A stretch of 64,000 nt of DNA from Siphonodentalium dalli (taxonomy: Eukaryota; Mollusca; Scaphopoda; Gadilida; Siphonodentaliidae): positions 187,470,209 to 187,534,208 of the forward strand of contig CP136064.1 in the NCBI GenBank assembly GCA_032622095.1, given 5' to 3'. Position numbers and translations under genes: made by a program. The notes under the pieces are model-generated. The model was given only the letters and a program-made list of their open reading frames with translations. It ran no database searches and was not told where the DNA came from. Shown here piece after piece: positions 44,530 through 57,195 of this stretch (its first letter is position 1; each line of letters starts with the position of its first letter).

Positions 44530-45600
44530 TAATAAGTGATTTACGGCCCGCCATGTGACGCACTCTCAGCCAATCAGAAGAGAGGAAAATGGGATGAAGG
44601 ATAACAAAGGTCGATAAAGACCTGAAATATCTTTCAAACGAACAGCATAAATTATGTCACAAAAAGACGCATTGAAATAATAAAAATACAACTTGGTACA
44701 AGATATAGGTTTCCAGCCATTGCTAAGTTATTTGTATTCACGGAAATTCTGGAATCGGAATAATGCGCGACTGTCCGAAAAACGTATGTTGTGTTATCTA
44801 TAACTTGAAACACATTTTAACGCAGTACTTTCTATTCGTGTTAATCATCATAATTATGACTGAAAAGCACAATAAAAGTTTCAGAGCGAAGGCGCAAGAT
44901 CTGCAGGTGTAATTTTTACGCAACCGCGCTGATTAAAAAATTTGAACCGGTACAAACGAAACGATATCAAATATATACAGAAAAATATAAGAAACCGAAA
45001 ACGTATTTTCAGCACTAAATATATAGTCTGTTCTGAAATCTTCCGCGTATATTCTCCATACCTATGTATTTATAAGGTCAAGAGAATAAAGAATTACACA
45101 CGTATGTTTTGAAACACCTCTTACCAAATTTATACATAATTTTGGTGACAAATCGGACCGTGCATCTTTAAACATTGTTTATTTTGTGTTATATACCATG
45201 TTTTGTAAAATTAGACAAATAAAGATATGCTTAAAGTAATATTGGGGTTCGAACGACTATGCAATGTACGTTTAAATCGATGCGCAGAAAATTTGCTGAA
45301 AAATGTGTATATACATGTCTATAATTTGTATGCATAATACTAACCATGATTAGCGTTTAATTCCCAGCCGAGATATAATTCCTCAAATTATTTGCCTCGA
45401 ATTCCGAAGTAATATCCACGAATTTGCCCTACCCTTTTCGTGTTGCAAAATATATTGTCATTTGTATTTTTAAACTAAACCGCTATTGTCTGTTCTCTTG
45501 CGATTGCCTTTTTGCATTCATGTATATGAATGACAGGTATTGATACATATATAAATGATTATAGTCTCGATTCACAAACCAATAAAGAATCTACTGGACC
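44530..45600. other. Intergenic DNA, no gene seen
   Basis: No recognised coding or repeat feature; short frames only. Confidence 0.45.
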
Positions 45601-45629
45601 TTGCAGTCACACATGCGATACAAACTTGA

Positions 45630-45893
45630 ATGGCGGGAGTCCCCGGTGGTGAATCTGTATATTATGATATATATTTACGGCATGCCAATAAATTGTTGAG
45701 TACACAATTACAAGCTCAACTTATCTTTGACAATATACGATTGGTGTCAGAGAATGTGTTTTCCTTCGTCGTTAAATATGACAACGAACTGTGTATTCAA
45801 TGCGCTCTTGTACATACAGAAATGTATGTTTTAGATTCCATTATATATAGAGTTCGGGTCGTGGTGTATACACACAGGGGTGTAGGGCTGTAG
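45630..45893 (+). other. 87-codon open frame, unassigned
   Basis: MAGVPGGESVYYDIYLRHAN is followed by a mixed hydrophobic and polar sequence with fewer low-complexity signs than other frames here. The start is in a reasonable context (TTGAATGG). No domain was recognised. Codon make-up is plausible for an exon, but there is no clear donor, and the last 15 residues run into non-coding-looking sequence. Confidence 0.25.
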
Positions 45894-45899
45894 GCTCGT

Positions 45900-46100
45900 A
45901 AAGGCAGCTGTCATCCGCGGCTCAGGGTCGTAAGCCAGTAGTGGGACATGTCACCCATCCCATTAGATCTACCACGCACTAGCTGAGACAGGGTCCCTTC
46001 GGGAGCCTCGATCTATCAGCGTCGGAGGGGCCTGTGGCCCATGCACACTACACAAATGAGCCTGCACCCCCTATGTGCGTTAGGGGCCTGCAGCGCACAT
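45900..46100. other. GC-rich patch, unassigned
   Basis: A GC-balanced patch in AT-rich DNA, containing GGGTCCCTTCGGGAGCCTCG and a weakly repeated GTAGGGCTGTAGGCTCGTAA. I tested it by eye for a tRNA cloverleaf (GGTTCGA-type T-arm) and found none. Confidence 0.3.
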
Positions 46101-46239
46101 TTTGATAATTTAAACAGTTTTGTTTCCAAATAATTTTGTTTTTTGAATAAAAATTTTTTTTAGATTGAGATATTTACTCAAATTAGCAAACATTTTTTGT
46201 TTTTTATTTATTTTTTGTTAACTAAGTTTTTTTTTATCA

Positions 46240-46400
46240 AAATTTTGAAAAACTATCTCCGTTATAACCTCCGCCAGGGTACTTGAGTCACCACATCAAA
46301 TTTGGTTGAAATCGGTCAAGGTCTGGGAGAAAAACCCGGACAGACAGACGGACGGACATATCCTACTCTTTTATATATATAAACTAGGTGAAACAGACAT
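46240..46400. repeat. Repeat tail with CAGACAGACGGACGG
   Basis: TGGTTGAAATCGGTCAAGG, then GGACAGACAGACGGACGGAC and TATATATATA, is the same tail plan as at 18,105 and 19,678. It is probably the end of a short non-autonomous element. Confidence 0.6.
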
Positions 46401-49090
46401 ATCGTACTCTATATATATTAATAATACTATTATGCTACTTCAATATATCATCGGACAAATAGGTTCATAATGGACCTAATATGATCATGTACGTAAACGT
46501 AATTTGCGCCCGCTTGTTACTGTTCATGAGATTATCGGATGAATTGTTATCTGTATAGAAGGATTTGATGATAAACCCTAAGGGTGGATGCACACATGCA
46601 TGTAATATCTGTAATTATCGTGTATTTGGTGTTTTACATGGATCATAGACGATGTAATATGTGTTCACTGACAACCCAATCATTGCCTACGTGTTGAACG
46701 CACTGAGTTCTAGTTCCAATTAAGTCGGAATGTAGATAAGTCGTTATCTTGGACCGAGTTGCCAGGCCACTTAAAATAATTGTTCGTGGGATAACCCATA
46801 TAGTAGACTTTCTATTTAAATAACTACCAGTCCTCTCTTATTTATAGCAGTGGTGGATTAGGATTTCCCCGACGCGTGCAGGGCTATATATATATGACCC
46901 CGAAAGCTACCAGGCGGGGTGGCTAACTCTGAGCTATTTAAGTAAGATATATCATATTGTACCTTCTTGCCCAGATTATTCCGACCGATACATTCAACTA
47001 AGTCCCTTAGCGATTTGAAGCTTTCGAGACCCCACCCAAACAAGCATCATGGTTGAAAATGTTCTACATCAAGCCTACATATGCCAGGCGTATGGCTTCT
47101 GGTGTTCGTGCATTAATAAAATGCCAGATATCACACAGACTTGACTAATTTCCGCATCCGTAAGAGAAGACATGTTTTGGACTGGCCTTAAATGTACTGA
47201 TAGAAGACAATTTGACTTCGCTTAGCACTACTCACTTGTCTGGCCTGTTAACAATGAACCGCTCGCGCGCAGGTGGTTAATGTTGTCAATTATTGGTGTG
47301 GCCATACATGCATGTGTGTATCCACCCTTATAATTGGACACAAGAAAATGATATATACAATGTATGTAAATAATCACATATAAAGTAAATGTGGATATTT
47401 AGCCTGCCATGTAATACGAGTCTCAACTGTTTGGCCATCGACGCAGTCCTGTCTGGAATTTTGCGCACCGGTGTCGGTAGTGACGTCATGATGTACGTCT
47501 TGATGTCATGACGCCTTTACTGGTTTCCCAAGAAGCAATCTTAAAATGACTCTGCGATCTTTCAATCGGAACTTAAAGTTTCCGTTTGTCGGCCTTGAAC
47601 TTTGAGAATATTTCATCAATCTTTTAGGCGGAAATACCGTTAGAAATTTGATGATAATATGTAAACGGCCAGCATGGTCGCTAGATTCTTCTTTCGGGGT
47701 ATAAATATTTTTAATAATTTTATGAAATATGTAAACAAAACGTTTTCATGCAATTTAACTTTTTTGTTAACCAGAGCTTTTGTTCAATTTACATTCACTT
47801 TTTGAAACTATATTTGTCTTTAGGAGCATGATGTTCCTACATATAATGAAGTATAGCTAACAGTTGCTAGATCAAAGTTTTTTTATTTTTGCCCTGGAGC
47901 ATTTTGCCCAATTACACATTTCGAGGTGGCATTAATTAATACAAAATGGCGGCCGTCGCCAACAATCATTTTTGGACTCCGCTGACCTTTGAATTATGAA
48001 TAAATTATCCTATTTTAGGTGATTTCAATTTATTTTTAGATTGGGCCGAAAAGTCGATTAGTATATATCTCATATTCGCATACGTATACCCTGGTCGCTT
48101 CGCTTCCGCGGCTTCGCCGCGGGAGAGCGGGCGCTATAATATTGACATTGGTTCATATTGGACTTATTTTGTTCAGATATAAGCCCATAATGGACTTATA
48201 CCCGTTATTCTGCTGGTCGGCGCGGGCCACAATGAAAACACATATAATATGATAATATGCAAGGCATATATAGAACGACCCCGGCATAATAGCAAGAAGA
48301 CAGAAATGCGAAGGGTTGTGCAAATAGTCGTGGAACTATATGCATATATAGGCCTATTAGGCCAATACGCATGTCAGTGACGCGAATGCTTGATTAATAG
48401 TGTAGATTTGGATGTCAGTGGACATCGATAATTATATATACCTTAATATAGCCTATCGGCCTTTGATAATAAAATCCCCTATATTGCAATGTATATATAG
48501 TGAATGCTATATAGACTACAATGTTCGTCGCTGCGATTAAGCGAAGACGACATGACACGTTCAGTCATGTCTGGATTCTGGCCCGCAGAGACACATGATG
48601 TTTTGACGTAATGACGCCTTAACTGCCTTCATTTAGCTAACAAATGAATCTGATCTAATATGAACCTTTGCAGGACATATTCATGACAACTTACTGTTTA
48701 TAAAAAAATAAATACTTCAGTTGTCCATTGCCACATATCGGAAGTTGTGAAGTAGTAAATTCGTTTCATTGCTGATTCTGTGATTTTGTGAAACCACTGC
48801 CGGAAGTCACGTGATTTTTTCACGAAAAGTTGTGTCGGTAAAAAATTCGCCTACACGGTATACTGTAAATTATGTGTGACGTCACAAGTGCGTACGCCCG
48901 CCTGTTACCTATACACGACCCGAGCTCGGCGGGGTCGTTATAAAGAGCGTACTTGTTTAAAAGGCCTAAAATTCCTTAAATCGACATGTAGTTTGCAATC
49001 AAATCGAAAAATAAATTTTCGATATGCCGGTTATCATCATCATAATATGAAATTATAGTATGTGTGGAATGTGTCACGTTAAAATGAGCA
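46400..49090. other. Intergenic DNA, little recognised
   Basis: Only short frames. A GC-rich imperfect hairpin (CGCTTCCGCGGCTTCGCCGC) lies near 48,098-48,120, and an AAAATGGCGGCC box near 47,943. Confidence 0.4.
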
Positions 49091-50049
49091 CCGGAGGATC
49101 CTGTTCCTATTTTTCAGCTGCCATGAAAATGGTAGGCACTTTTATGCATGTTTTCTCCGTTACCAACCCGAAAAGGTAGCATATGGGTACGTACAGTCCA
49201 TTTAAACATGTGGCAACAGTTTGATACTGTCACAATCAATACACAATGGTTGCTATAGTCACATGCATGCAATTTTATAAATTAATCATGATTCGAGCTG
49301 TCACTAGCCAGATGTTTAGGGTCAATGGCTACCCGTATATCTTAGGATTACCGTGCAATTAAAAATCCATTCCGAATCGAACACTCTCTATCACTCTATA
49401 TGGTGTATAGACAGACGAAATGGACCAATTTCTTATGTGGGGATATATACGTTTTCGAAAACAAAACATGTGGAAAATATTGATGTGGTGTTTGTGATAT
49501 GCGACACACATATACTACAGTGGGCGTGGTAACGGAGAAAACACATTTTGGGTCTTTATATTCCTAAATATTGCGAATCGTTGATACACACTAAATTTTT
49601 AATAATATGTGACACAAACGTGTTTGGTTGAATTTCTAACTTCGCTGGAAGCATATTAACTATTATTTGAAACTACATGCAGTCCCATGTACTTTGAATG
49701 TGTATGTGTTTCCAGTAAACCCATATCATTGATCTATGCTGGTGCACACAATTCAGTGCATCTAAAAATAAGACCTGCGTAATCATGCCATTCAATTTTA
49801 TTTGATTACATAAATATAAGAATGTGTTAATATATGTCCAACAAGGAATACCTGACAATTCAAACGCCCGATGTAATATTAGCATGGACATGATGGTAAC
49901 GGAGAAAAAACCTATATATAGTTATATACGACCGGTATGCAAGTTTATGAATGAGGAATATTTTGCTAATGAACGAGGAGTGGTGACTTTCGCTCCACCG
50001 GATACTTCGTCTCAGGTGAGCTAAAAATTAAAGGCAAAAATGTTATTTT

Positions 50050-50580
50050 TTTGTTTTTAGAGTTATGTCCCTGGCTCCGCCCCTATTTGACCCAGTGACC
50101 CCATTTGAACAAATCTGAACTCCAATCACCCAAGGTCACTCCGTATCAAATATGAATCCATTCGACCTGATGGTACAAGAGAAGAAGTCGTTTTAAGAAA
50201 TACTATGGAGGGAAAGAGATATGGCACAGGCTTCGCAGCTATTTGACACAGTGACCTCATTTGAACAAATCTGAATGTGAGTCACCTAGGGAACATCCAC
50301 ACCAAATATGAACCTATTTGGCCTGCCGGTATTTGAGAAGAAGATGTTTAAAAATAATTACTATGGAGGGAAAGTGTTATGGCCCTGGCTTCGCAACTAT
50401 TCGACCCAGTGACCTCATTTGAACAAATCTGAATGAGAGTCACCTAGGGAACAGCCACAACAAATATGAACTCATTCGGTCTATAGGTTCCAGAGGAGAA
50501 GATGTTTAAAGAATTGTTGACGGATGGACGGACTGACGGATGGACGGACGGATGGACGGACGACGGACAAGAAGTGATGA
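50050..50580. repeat. About 160-bp tandem repeat, three units, with GACGGATGG tail
   Basis: Units contain TATGG(C/A)CC(T/A)GGCT(T/C)CGC, CAGTGACC(C/T)CATTTGAACAA, ATCTGAA...AAATATGAA and GAAGAAGATGTTTAAA. They are followed by a GACGGATGGACGGAC tract (50,519-50,570) and GACTATAGCTCC. Repeats of this make-up are familiar from bivalve and other mollusc genomes. Confidence 0.8.
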
Positions 50581-50767
50581 CTATAGCTCCACCAGAGACT
50601 AAAAACTACCAACACAAAATGCATTGTTTTATTAATGGATTGGTACTAGTATGCAATATGATTAAAATTCGAAATTAATTTTAAATAGCTAGTAGCCTTC
50701 AATTAATTTCCTGCCTATATAAATCAATTTAATAAATGTCATCGTTACTAGTGTCATCACATTGAGT

Positions 50768-51580
50768 CTATATGTCTAAACATGACAAACACGTGAAATC
50801 ATCACCGTCGTCAAAGACACCGTAATCCTCTCCGCAACCTTCATGAAACCACTTGTCACAATCTGAGCACAACACCCATTCGTCGCGTTTACTGGGGTCG
50901 AGTGGATCATCATAAACCCATCCACACTTCCCACAAGAATACGCATCTTGACAGTTATTTTCCGCACTCTTTTTTTAAGTTCGCTTGCCTTTGATGACCG
51001 TTGACCGAGAACCATTAGACTCGCGAACATGTGGTGCAGACATCGTTGTGAACTTCCAATTGCATTTCAGGTCGGATTCACCATTTGAAGTTAGAAACTT
51101 TAAACAATTGGCGCAGAAACATGACGTTTCTCTTGTAGCGATGCCGTTTGCGTGTTTGGTAGGAATAACCGCGTGTACCTTGAGTGTTCCAGGAACGGGT
51201 AGGACATCGGGAAAACCAATTTCAGGGCGCTTTCGTTGAGGTGAATAAATGCGACATTAACATTGGCGTGATTGTCCCAATCACAAAATGCAGCGGCGTT
51301 ATGTATCACACATTTACCGGTCTTCACTGCAACGTCAGCCAACCTCTTGGAGGTCCCTCCAACTCCATCACACGGCCCTTTTCCATGACCTGCTTCCGAA
51401 TATTGCCAGGTAGCTTTCACGCCCATCTTAGAATGATTACTGACAAGGTTGAAGATATGTCTGTTTCGGTATTGGCTGGTGGGTGAATCCGAAATGTATA
51501 GTGGATGTATTTGACACCAGGAACAATATATAACACCCTTTGTTTGACCTAAATCGGCCAAGGGGCTGAGAGATAGCATG
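50768..51580 (-). pseudogene. Degenerate gene: HGKGPCDGVGG protein with C-terminal PHD finger
   Basis: On the - strand, frame A (51,579 to about 51,225) reads SDSPTSQYRNRHIFNLVSNH, then WQYSEAGHGKGPCDGVGGTS and KRLADVAVKTGK. This pattern (SDxPTSQYRN...HGKGxCDGxGGxxKR) recurs in large families of uncharacterised, probably mobile-element-derived invertebrate proteins, and the Asp-containing motifs could be part of a nuclease core. A frameshift near 51,220-51,230 moves to frame B (EIGFPDVLPVPGTLKVHAVI, SCFCANCLKFL). After an in-frame TAA near 50,970 comes a PHD-type zinc finger: CGKCGWVYDD, WVLCSDCDKWFHEGC and FTCLSCLDI, ending at a TAG (50,768). One frameshift and one stop make it a pseudogene unless they are sequencing errors. 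The N-terminus is cut off by the tandem array starting at 51,530. The known role of PHD fingers is binding histone tails. Confidence 0.65.
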
Positions 51581-52090
51581 GGTGCCTATTTTGAACCCCT
51601 CTGGACAACGACAATTTTGGATCATGCAGGTTGAGGTGTGTGAGGTGTGTGGAAAGAGTGCCTGTGGAGGCGCACCCTACAACACCCTTTGTTTGACCTA
51701 AATCGGTCAACGGGACGAGAAATGGCATGGATGTCCTATTTGAACCCTCCTGGTCGGCGGCTATTTTGGATCGGGGTGGTGTGAAAGGGGTGAATATTTA
51801 GATTATCTTGGGGCACCCTTTGTTTTACCTAAATCGACCAAGGGGTCGAGAAATGCCATGGGTGCCCTATTTGAACATCTCTGGATGGTGTCCATTTTAG
51901 ATCGTGGTGTGGTAAAGGGGGGTATTTAGATTGGCTTCCTACACACACCTTTTGTTTGACCTAAATCGGCTGAGAAAAGGCATGGTGCCCTATTTGAACC
52001 CTTCTGGACGGCGGCCACTTTGGATCTGGATGGGTACGTGGATAGAATATATGTGGGGGGGGCACCATATACAAAACCCTTTGTTTGACA
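51530..52090. repeat. 131-148-bp tandem repeat, about four units
   Basis: CACCCTTTGTTTGACCTAAA starts near 51,534, 51,683, 51,814, 51,948 and 52,076 (the last partial). Each unit contains TCG(G/A)(C/T)CAA(G/C)GGG, ATGGCATGG(G/A)TG(C/T)CC, TATTTGAACCC and TTTTGGATC. The array directly abuts and truncates the degenerate HGKG gene. Confidence 0.85.
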
Positions 52091-52269
52091 TAATTATAAA
52101 AATTTCGAATAAGTAATAAGGAATGGAAGTCACCTTTGTTTTAATCGGTACTGTAACGGGGTGAATATATCGTTAAGATAGATAACTCTGGTCGGCAGAA
52201 AAGAAATCCATCCTACATATATGCCACTCAGAGCCCGTCTGTTTGTAGCAGTGTGAGCAATGGCAACCC

Positions 52270-52400
52270 GCACTGTCTCTTTGATTTTGCTGTCCCATTT
52301 TGCCCGGATAGCATGGCACATTGTCCCACTTTGCCCAGTGCGGGGTCCCGATTTGCCCAAAGGCACGGGCAAAGTGGGACAAAACAAGAGGTTCCAAAAG
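52270..52400. repeat. Short repeated GTCCCACTTTGCCC boxes
   Basis: TGTCCCA(C/T)TTTGCCC occurs near 52,290 and 52,321, and its inverse GGGCAAAGTGGGAC near 52,367, with GTCCCGCTTTGTCC at 52,530. Overlapping frames of 62-109 codons on both strands result from this. No domain was recognised; it may be the decayed end of a mobile element. Confidence 0.45.
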
Positions 52401-52673
52401 GGACATACCGAGATGGTGTTTGGTATCAATGGTCACCCGATTATATGCGCCGATGAATTATATAGCAATCAACGGCTTTCCATTTTTTTCCGGCGAAAAT
52501 CCTATCTAAAATTCCTTGAAAACATTTGGTGTCCCGCTTTGTCCGGGTCTCCCCTATTTGTAATTAACCTGGTTAGTTTTTTGTGTTGATCTGAGTCAAA
52601 CAAACCCAGACTGCCGATAGAGTATCGCCAAGGGGTTCATATGTGCCTAAAGAATGACCTTCTGGTGTTTGCT

Positions 52674-53047
52674 GGTAACGGAGAAAACCGTAACGGAGAA
52701 AACCGCATATTGTTTACAACCATATACAAAAGTCTTGTGATATTAATTTCAACATGCTCACGTGATATCTTGGGCTTGATAGACGTTCCGTCAGATGAGA
52801 TTAGCAGTTGGAGTTAAATCGTCGATTTTCTATGTTGTATGGTGGTAACGGAGAAAACATCCTTAAATAAACTGTTTTGGGAGTGGCAACTCATCTCTCG
52901 TTATTTCTACATATGATTCATTTGCATTTAGAGCTATATGTTCCCCAGGTTACACGTGATACTGCTTGTCTTTGTATAAAATTAGGCACGTACAGCAAGT
53001 TGTGTCTGTCAGTTATGACGATTTAAATTGATGGTAACGGAGAAAAC
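52674..53047 (+). repeat. Four copies of GGTAACGGAGAAAAC
   Basis: Exact or near-exact 15-mers start at 52,674, 52,689 (GGT replaced by CGT), 52,844 and 53,033. Three more lie at 49,528, 49,895 and, inverted, 49,150-49,164. The intervening sequence is not obviously repeated. Confidence 0.8.
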
Positions 53048-53549
53048 ACCGTTTTCACGGACAACATACCATGGTGGACTGCTTCCAAATATAGTAACGT
53101 TATAGAATAATCGGTTTTTAATGCGAAAATAGGTCATACAAGTGAGATAATTACATAGGACTTGTATAATATAGTAACGGATTATTCAAGTTTCTGAGCT
53201 CATGAAATCGGATACCCAATAACGGACATCCCAAAAACAGCCAATTTTGTCACTCAAACCTCCCATTTGTGAAATATAAGAAAGCCAACCGGATTTTTCT
53301 ATGTGATATATATTCGCCATAAGACCCCTGTTTAATGATGTGTTGCCATTGAGATAGCGGTCGAGACATGCATGAGATACACCCCTCGGACACGTATTTG
53401 CCATTTTTTCGCTATAAGGAATTTTGGGCCACAAATGTGATGAAATAGGTCCATAGTGAGCCTATTTGTTTGTTTGTTTGTTTTTTATTTATTTAAGGAC
53501 GACCAGCAACATATGCGCAGGTCGTACTTATACTAAGTTCGCTTTCGAA

Positions 53550-53615
53550 CATGGGCGCCGCCATCTTGAATTAGGGGCGCCGCCATCTTGGATTTGAGGG
53601 GCCGCCATCTTGAAA
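53550..53615. promoter_or_regulatory. Triple GCCGCCATCTTG cluster (YY1-like)
   Basis: GCCGCCATCTTG occurs three times at about 25-27-bp spacing, each preceded by a GGG(C)GC-type G tract. The reverse complement, CAAGATGGCGGC, is the consensus site of the zinc-finger factor YY1. A gene start nearby is not evident, so it may be a promoter element or a repeat. Confidence 0.45.
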
Positions 53616-54149
53616 CATCATTGCAATTAAATTAAAACTACAAAATGTTACTTTTCATATAGCCAACATAACAGTATTCATTGCGTTAAGGCATTACATG
53701 CTTTATTCTTTGAACAATAATCATTACTTAAATCATAAATATTGTCGACCGGACTCGGGTTGCTATGCCATTCGGGAAATGTCGGAAATTTACGTAAAAC
53801 TGCAAATTTTCCTTAGCCACCTCACGAAAACAACATAATTCATATCGTAAATATCTTGAATGTTTATCATATAACTAAATAAACTTTTCTTTAGTTTAGT
53901 AAATTAGTAGAAGCATGTTCTGTAAACTGTTAGGTTACGTCATATGTTGTATCCAAAGCGACGTCATATTGGCACGCGCATTTTCCCGCGAAAGTTATTG
54001 ACGTTTTGACAGCGACGCGACATAGTACACAAAGCAGGCATAATGTTGGTATGGTTCGCATTAGGTTTGGTTGGGTTGACGTTGTTTCATAGCGCAGCGC
54101 ATGGCTCAGAGTCCGCACTGGTATAAATGTTGCTCCATGCAATTGTAAT

Positions 54150-56000
54150 CAAACTGACCAAATCCCAACCTATTAAATCACTATATAATTTGTACAGGTA
54201 GGCCTACAAACAAAATATGTTCTTGGAAATTGAATGTTCTTCCTTACTTATATTCTAATGATTTGGGTTGTGATTTGAAATAAACATACAACCCAAATTA
54301 TGAGGAGGTAAACCCGAGTTCTCACTCATAATAACCCCAATTTCCTACCAAGGCCAAGGGTTGTGGAGGCGAGTACAACTAATATTTCATCCAAATTGAG
54401 AATGGGCATATGTGCCAGTCAAAAAAATGGCCCCGGGGAGCCACGATCGAAAGGCTGGAAGATACATGTATGAGTACAATATGGTAATTATGAGGTACAG
54501 ACAGACCCACCCCCTACCACAAGCAACCAACTTCGTGTACGGTACGTAATTGGTTATAAGAAATATTTATAGTTAATTAAATCTTGACGTTCATATAAGT
54601 CAACACATATTAGTCTGAGTAGTGCAGGTCGTGACTGCACGGTCGTCCTTTTTACGTGGATTTCAATGCCATAATTTCTTGTTAAATTAAGTTTGTTTAA
54701 ATCAAAATTTTGAGAAAAAAACTAACGCCGTTAAATCTCCAACGAGTCACCACGTACATTATTTTACAAACAACGATCCATTATTTTAATAACGGACGTT
54801 CAGTGTCCAATTTAATGAACGGTTATTTTACTGTGGGCGATTTCATTTTATATGACTTCCATGTATGATACCATAATGTATGCACGGAGCTATCTATAGA
54901 CAACGATTTTCAAGTATAATATCGCTCATATTGATTGCTATATCATGGCAGACAGGGATAGACATATATATATATATAGAGCCTCGTCACTCCGGTTGAT
55001 GTGAGCTGAGGGGTGGGTATAACTTCAAATTCCAGGCATTTCGTTTCACGAATATAGGCATTGCATTTTCAACTGTTAACATTTCTCGAATCTAATTACG
55101 TTCCTGGTGGCATGTTGTAGCACCCCTCACGATAAAACCAAACCTAATATATTTATATGTAGTCCTATCTTCAGTATATATTACCCCCCGATCTCAAACT
55201 ACAAGATCGCCAAAGCTGCGATTATGCATACCGCTCGCACCAATCTGCCATTCAATGTATAATTCTCCGCAAAATTTTAAATATGCAGAATAAATAATTA
55301 AATGAACACAAATGCCGAAATGTAAGGGCATATAACTCCCGATGATATTCGTAAATCTATCACAGAAGTAGCTCATTGTCGGTACGTCGTGTTCATTCAA
55401 CGGTCGGGAACGCAATGCTGGGGTACAAAATTAACTTGACAATAGGTCAATATGTCACGCCATATACGTGCAGCCAATGAGCGAGTGGATAAGGCCGAAC
55501 ACAACTCGGTGTCTTGACCCAATTTCGGGTTAATCCATTCTGATATGAGGTGACGGCCTCGATCGACACATTCCCTGAAATAATATACATGCAGTTTTCA
55601 GCTACTATCTTATACATAATAGAGTATAGAGTTGTCTGCCATTGATTTATTGTCGCTTTACTAACAAGCTGAGCGTTTCCGTTCATATATTCCATTGTTG
55701 AATAATCAGTTCATTTAAATTGAAAGAGAAATATATCCTCGTTACAATGTATACATGAATTCAGACAGCAGCTGCACGGTCAGTATTATAGGCTGCGTAA
55801 AGACTAGAAAATAATGTACATAGCTATATTGTGATCAGGTGATCTGGCGGTGAATGGCAACAGTGTTCTACATGTGTGATATGAACGACAAGCTACATAT
55901 AGCATGCACATGCGCCATAGCTCACAACAAGAGCAGTTCGATGTGTAATTTCGTATGTTGTTCTGCAACTGAGAAGTGTCCATGTGAAAATAAGATCACA
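54150..56000. other. Intergenic DNA, no gene seen
   Basis: Short frames only; a (TA)n tract lies at about 54,965-54,985. Nothing else was recognised. Confidence 0.45.
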
Positions 56001-56026
56001 ATGGCGGATTGTGACGAGAGTATATA

Positions 56027-56150
56027 GTCTGGTCGATAAAGGTTTGACCTAGAATAAATTTGGACTAAGTTAGTTTTTATTCCATTTTGAAGAGGAATAT
56101 ATCCTCTACAACATATCCAAAATCCGCTAAAATCCGCTTTGAGCAAACAT
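56027..56150. repeat. Inverted repeat partner of 59,526-59,656
   Basis: TAGTCTGGTCGATAAA, CTAGAATAAATTTGGACTAA, GAGGAATATATCCTCTA and TCCAAAATCCGCTAAAATCC reappear in inverse order and strand at 59,526-59,656. The two copies are about 3.4 kb apart and diverged by several percent. Confidence 0.75.
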
Positions 56151-56844
56151 TTTGACAGAGATTTTTTAAAATGCCCATTTTCGACCTTGTGAAGTACGTT
56201 TTTCTACAATATCCCACATCGGCGACACCAGGACGCATTAATCCTCCACCCGATATATACCAGTTTGTGTGAAATTAAAATATAGGGGGCGAATAGAGTG
56301 ACAAGGACAGAAAACAATGCAATCGCGGCGAGGAAATGGCTGTCAAAATGGCCGCAACTCCAATCCATGCTACGACGAAAGCAACATATTGGATAACCGC
56401 CTATAAGCGAAATACACATTGGTAATTTACAAGTATGTTGTTATATATCTTTAAAGGTGCACATATAATTAAAACAGATCTATCTGAAAGATTTATCGAT
56501 CACTGCAACGCACGTTAACCCAATAATTTACGTTCGGGTTTTCTGCTTAGAATACATCCAGCAGTCGGGCCAAAACAGTTATTTCGGGAATCCAACACAC
56601 GAAGTAATATTACGTCACACAGTGCGTGGTAGTTTCATTTGGAATGAATATTAATCATTGAATGTAACGCAGAAACTGAAATGCACACCCTTGCTGTGTA
56701 AAAACTAGTTATATTTCCTCGTATCGTTTATTCACTTAAATGACCACAACCAGTGGTATATAGTGCTACATTGCTCCACTGACCCGCCTGCTAACTGCGT
56801 TCAAATACAAACATATACATGTATATATCAACAAAATTCCCCCA

Positions 56845-56951
56845 ACCAGTCACCGCAGCACCGCGACCCCGATAAGCACACCCAACCAGACCGGGCGATG
56901 GCACCCGGGCTGCAACCGGAGGGGCCCACCCAGCTCGCGTCCCTGCAGTGA
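56845..56951 (+). other. Possible GC-rich exon
   Basis: A stretch between an acceptor-like CCCCCAACCAG| and a donor CTGCA|GTGAGTGG reads SPQHRDPDKHTQPDRAMAPG and LQPEGPTQLASLQ on the + strand. It is clearly more GC-rich than its surroundings, as exons here tend to be. No domain was recognised, and the other strand is also open, so this is weak. Confidence 0.25.
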
Positions 56952-57195
56952 GTGGTCGGGGAATAAATATAGGTCAAACTGACCGTACAATCATATATTA
57001 ACTGGACAGGACAGGTCAGCGTATAGAAACTCACGCGCAGCTCAAAGCAGGGCGGGGAGACCAGCTCATGTGCACGGGCAAAAACTGTAAAAACACGGGT
57101 TCTACTTCAGGTCATATGTTGTCTGCCAGGAGGATAGCAGGTTTAGTTTATTCGTTCTCGGGGATTCAATTTGTTGTGACATTTCACCTGTGAAT

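Noticed and set aside
45241-45270. GGTTCGAACG resembling a tRNA T-arm (also near 62,226)
   Set aside because: No matching acceptor stem, D-arm or anticodon arm around it.
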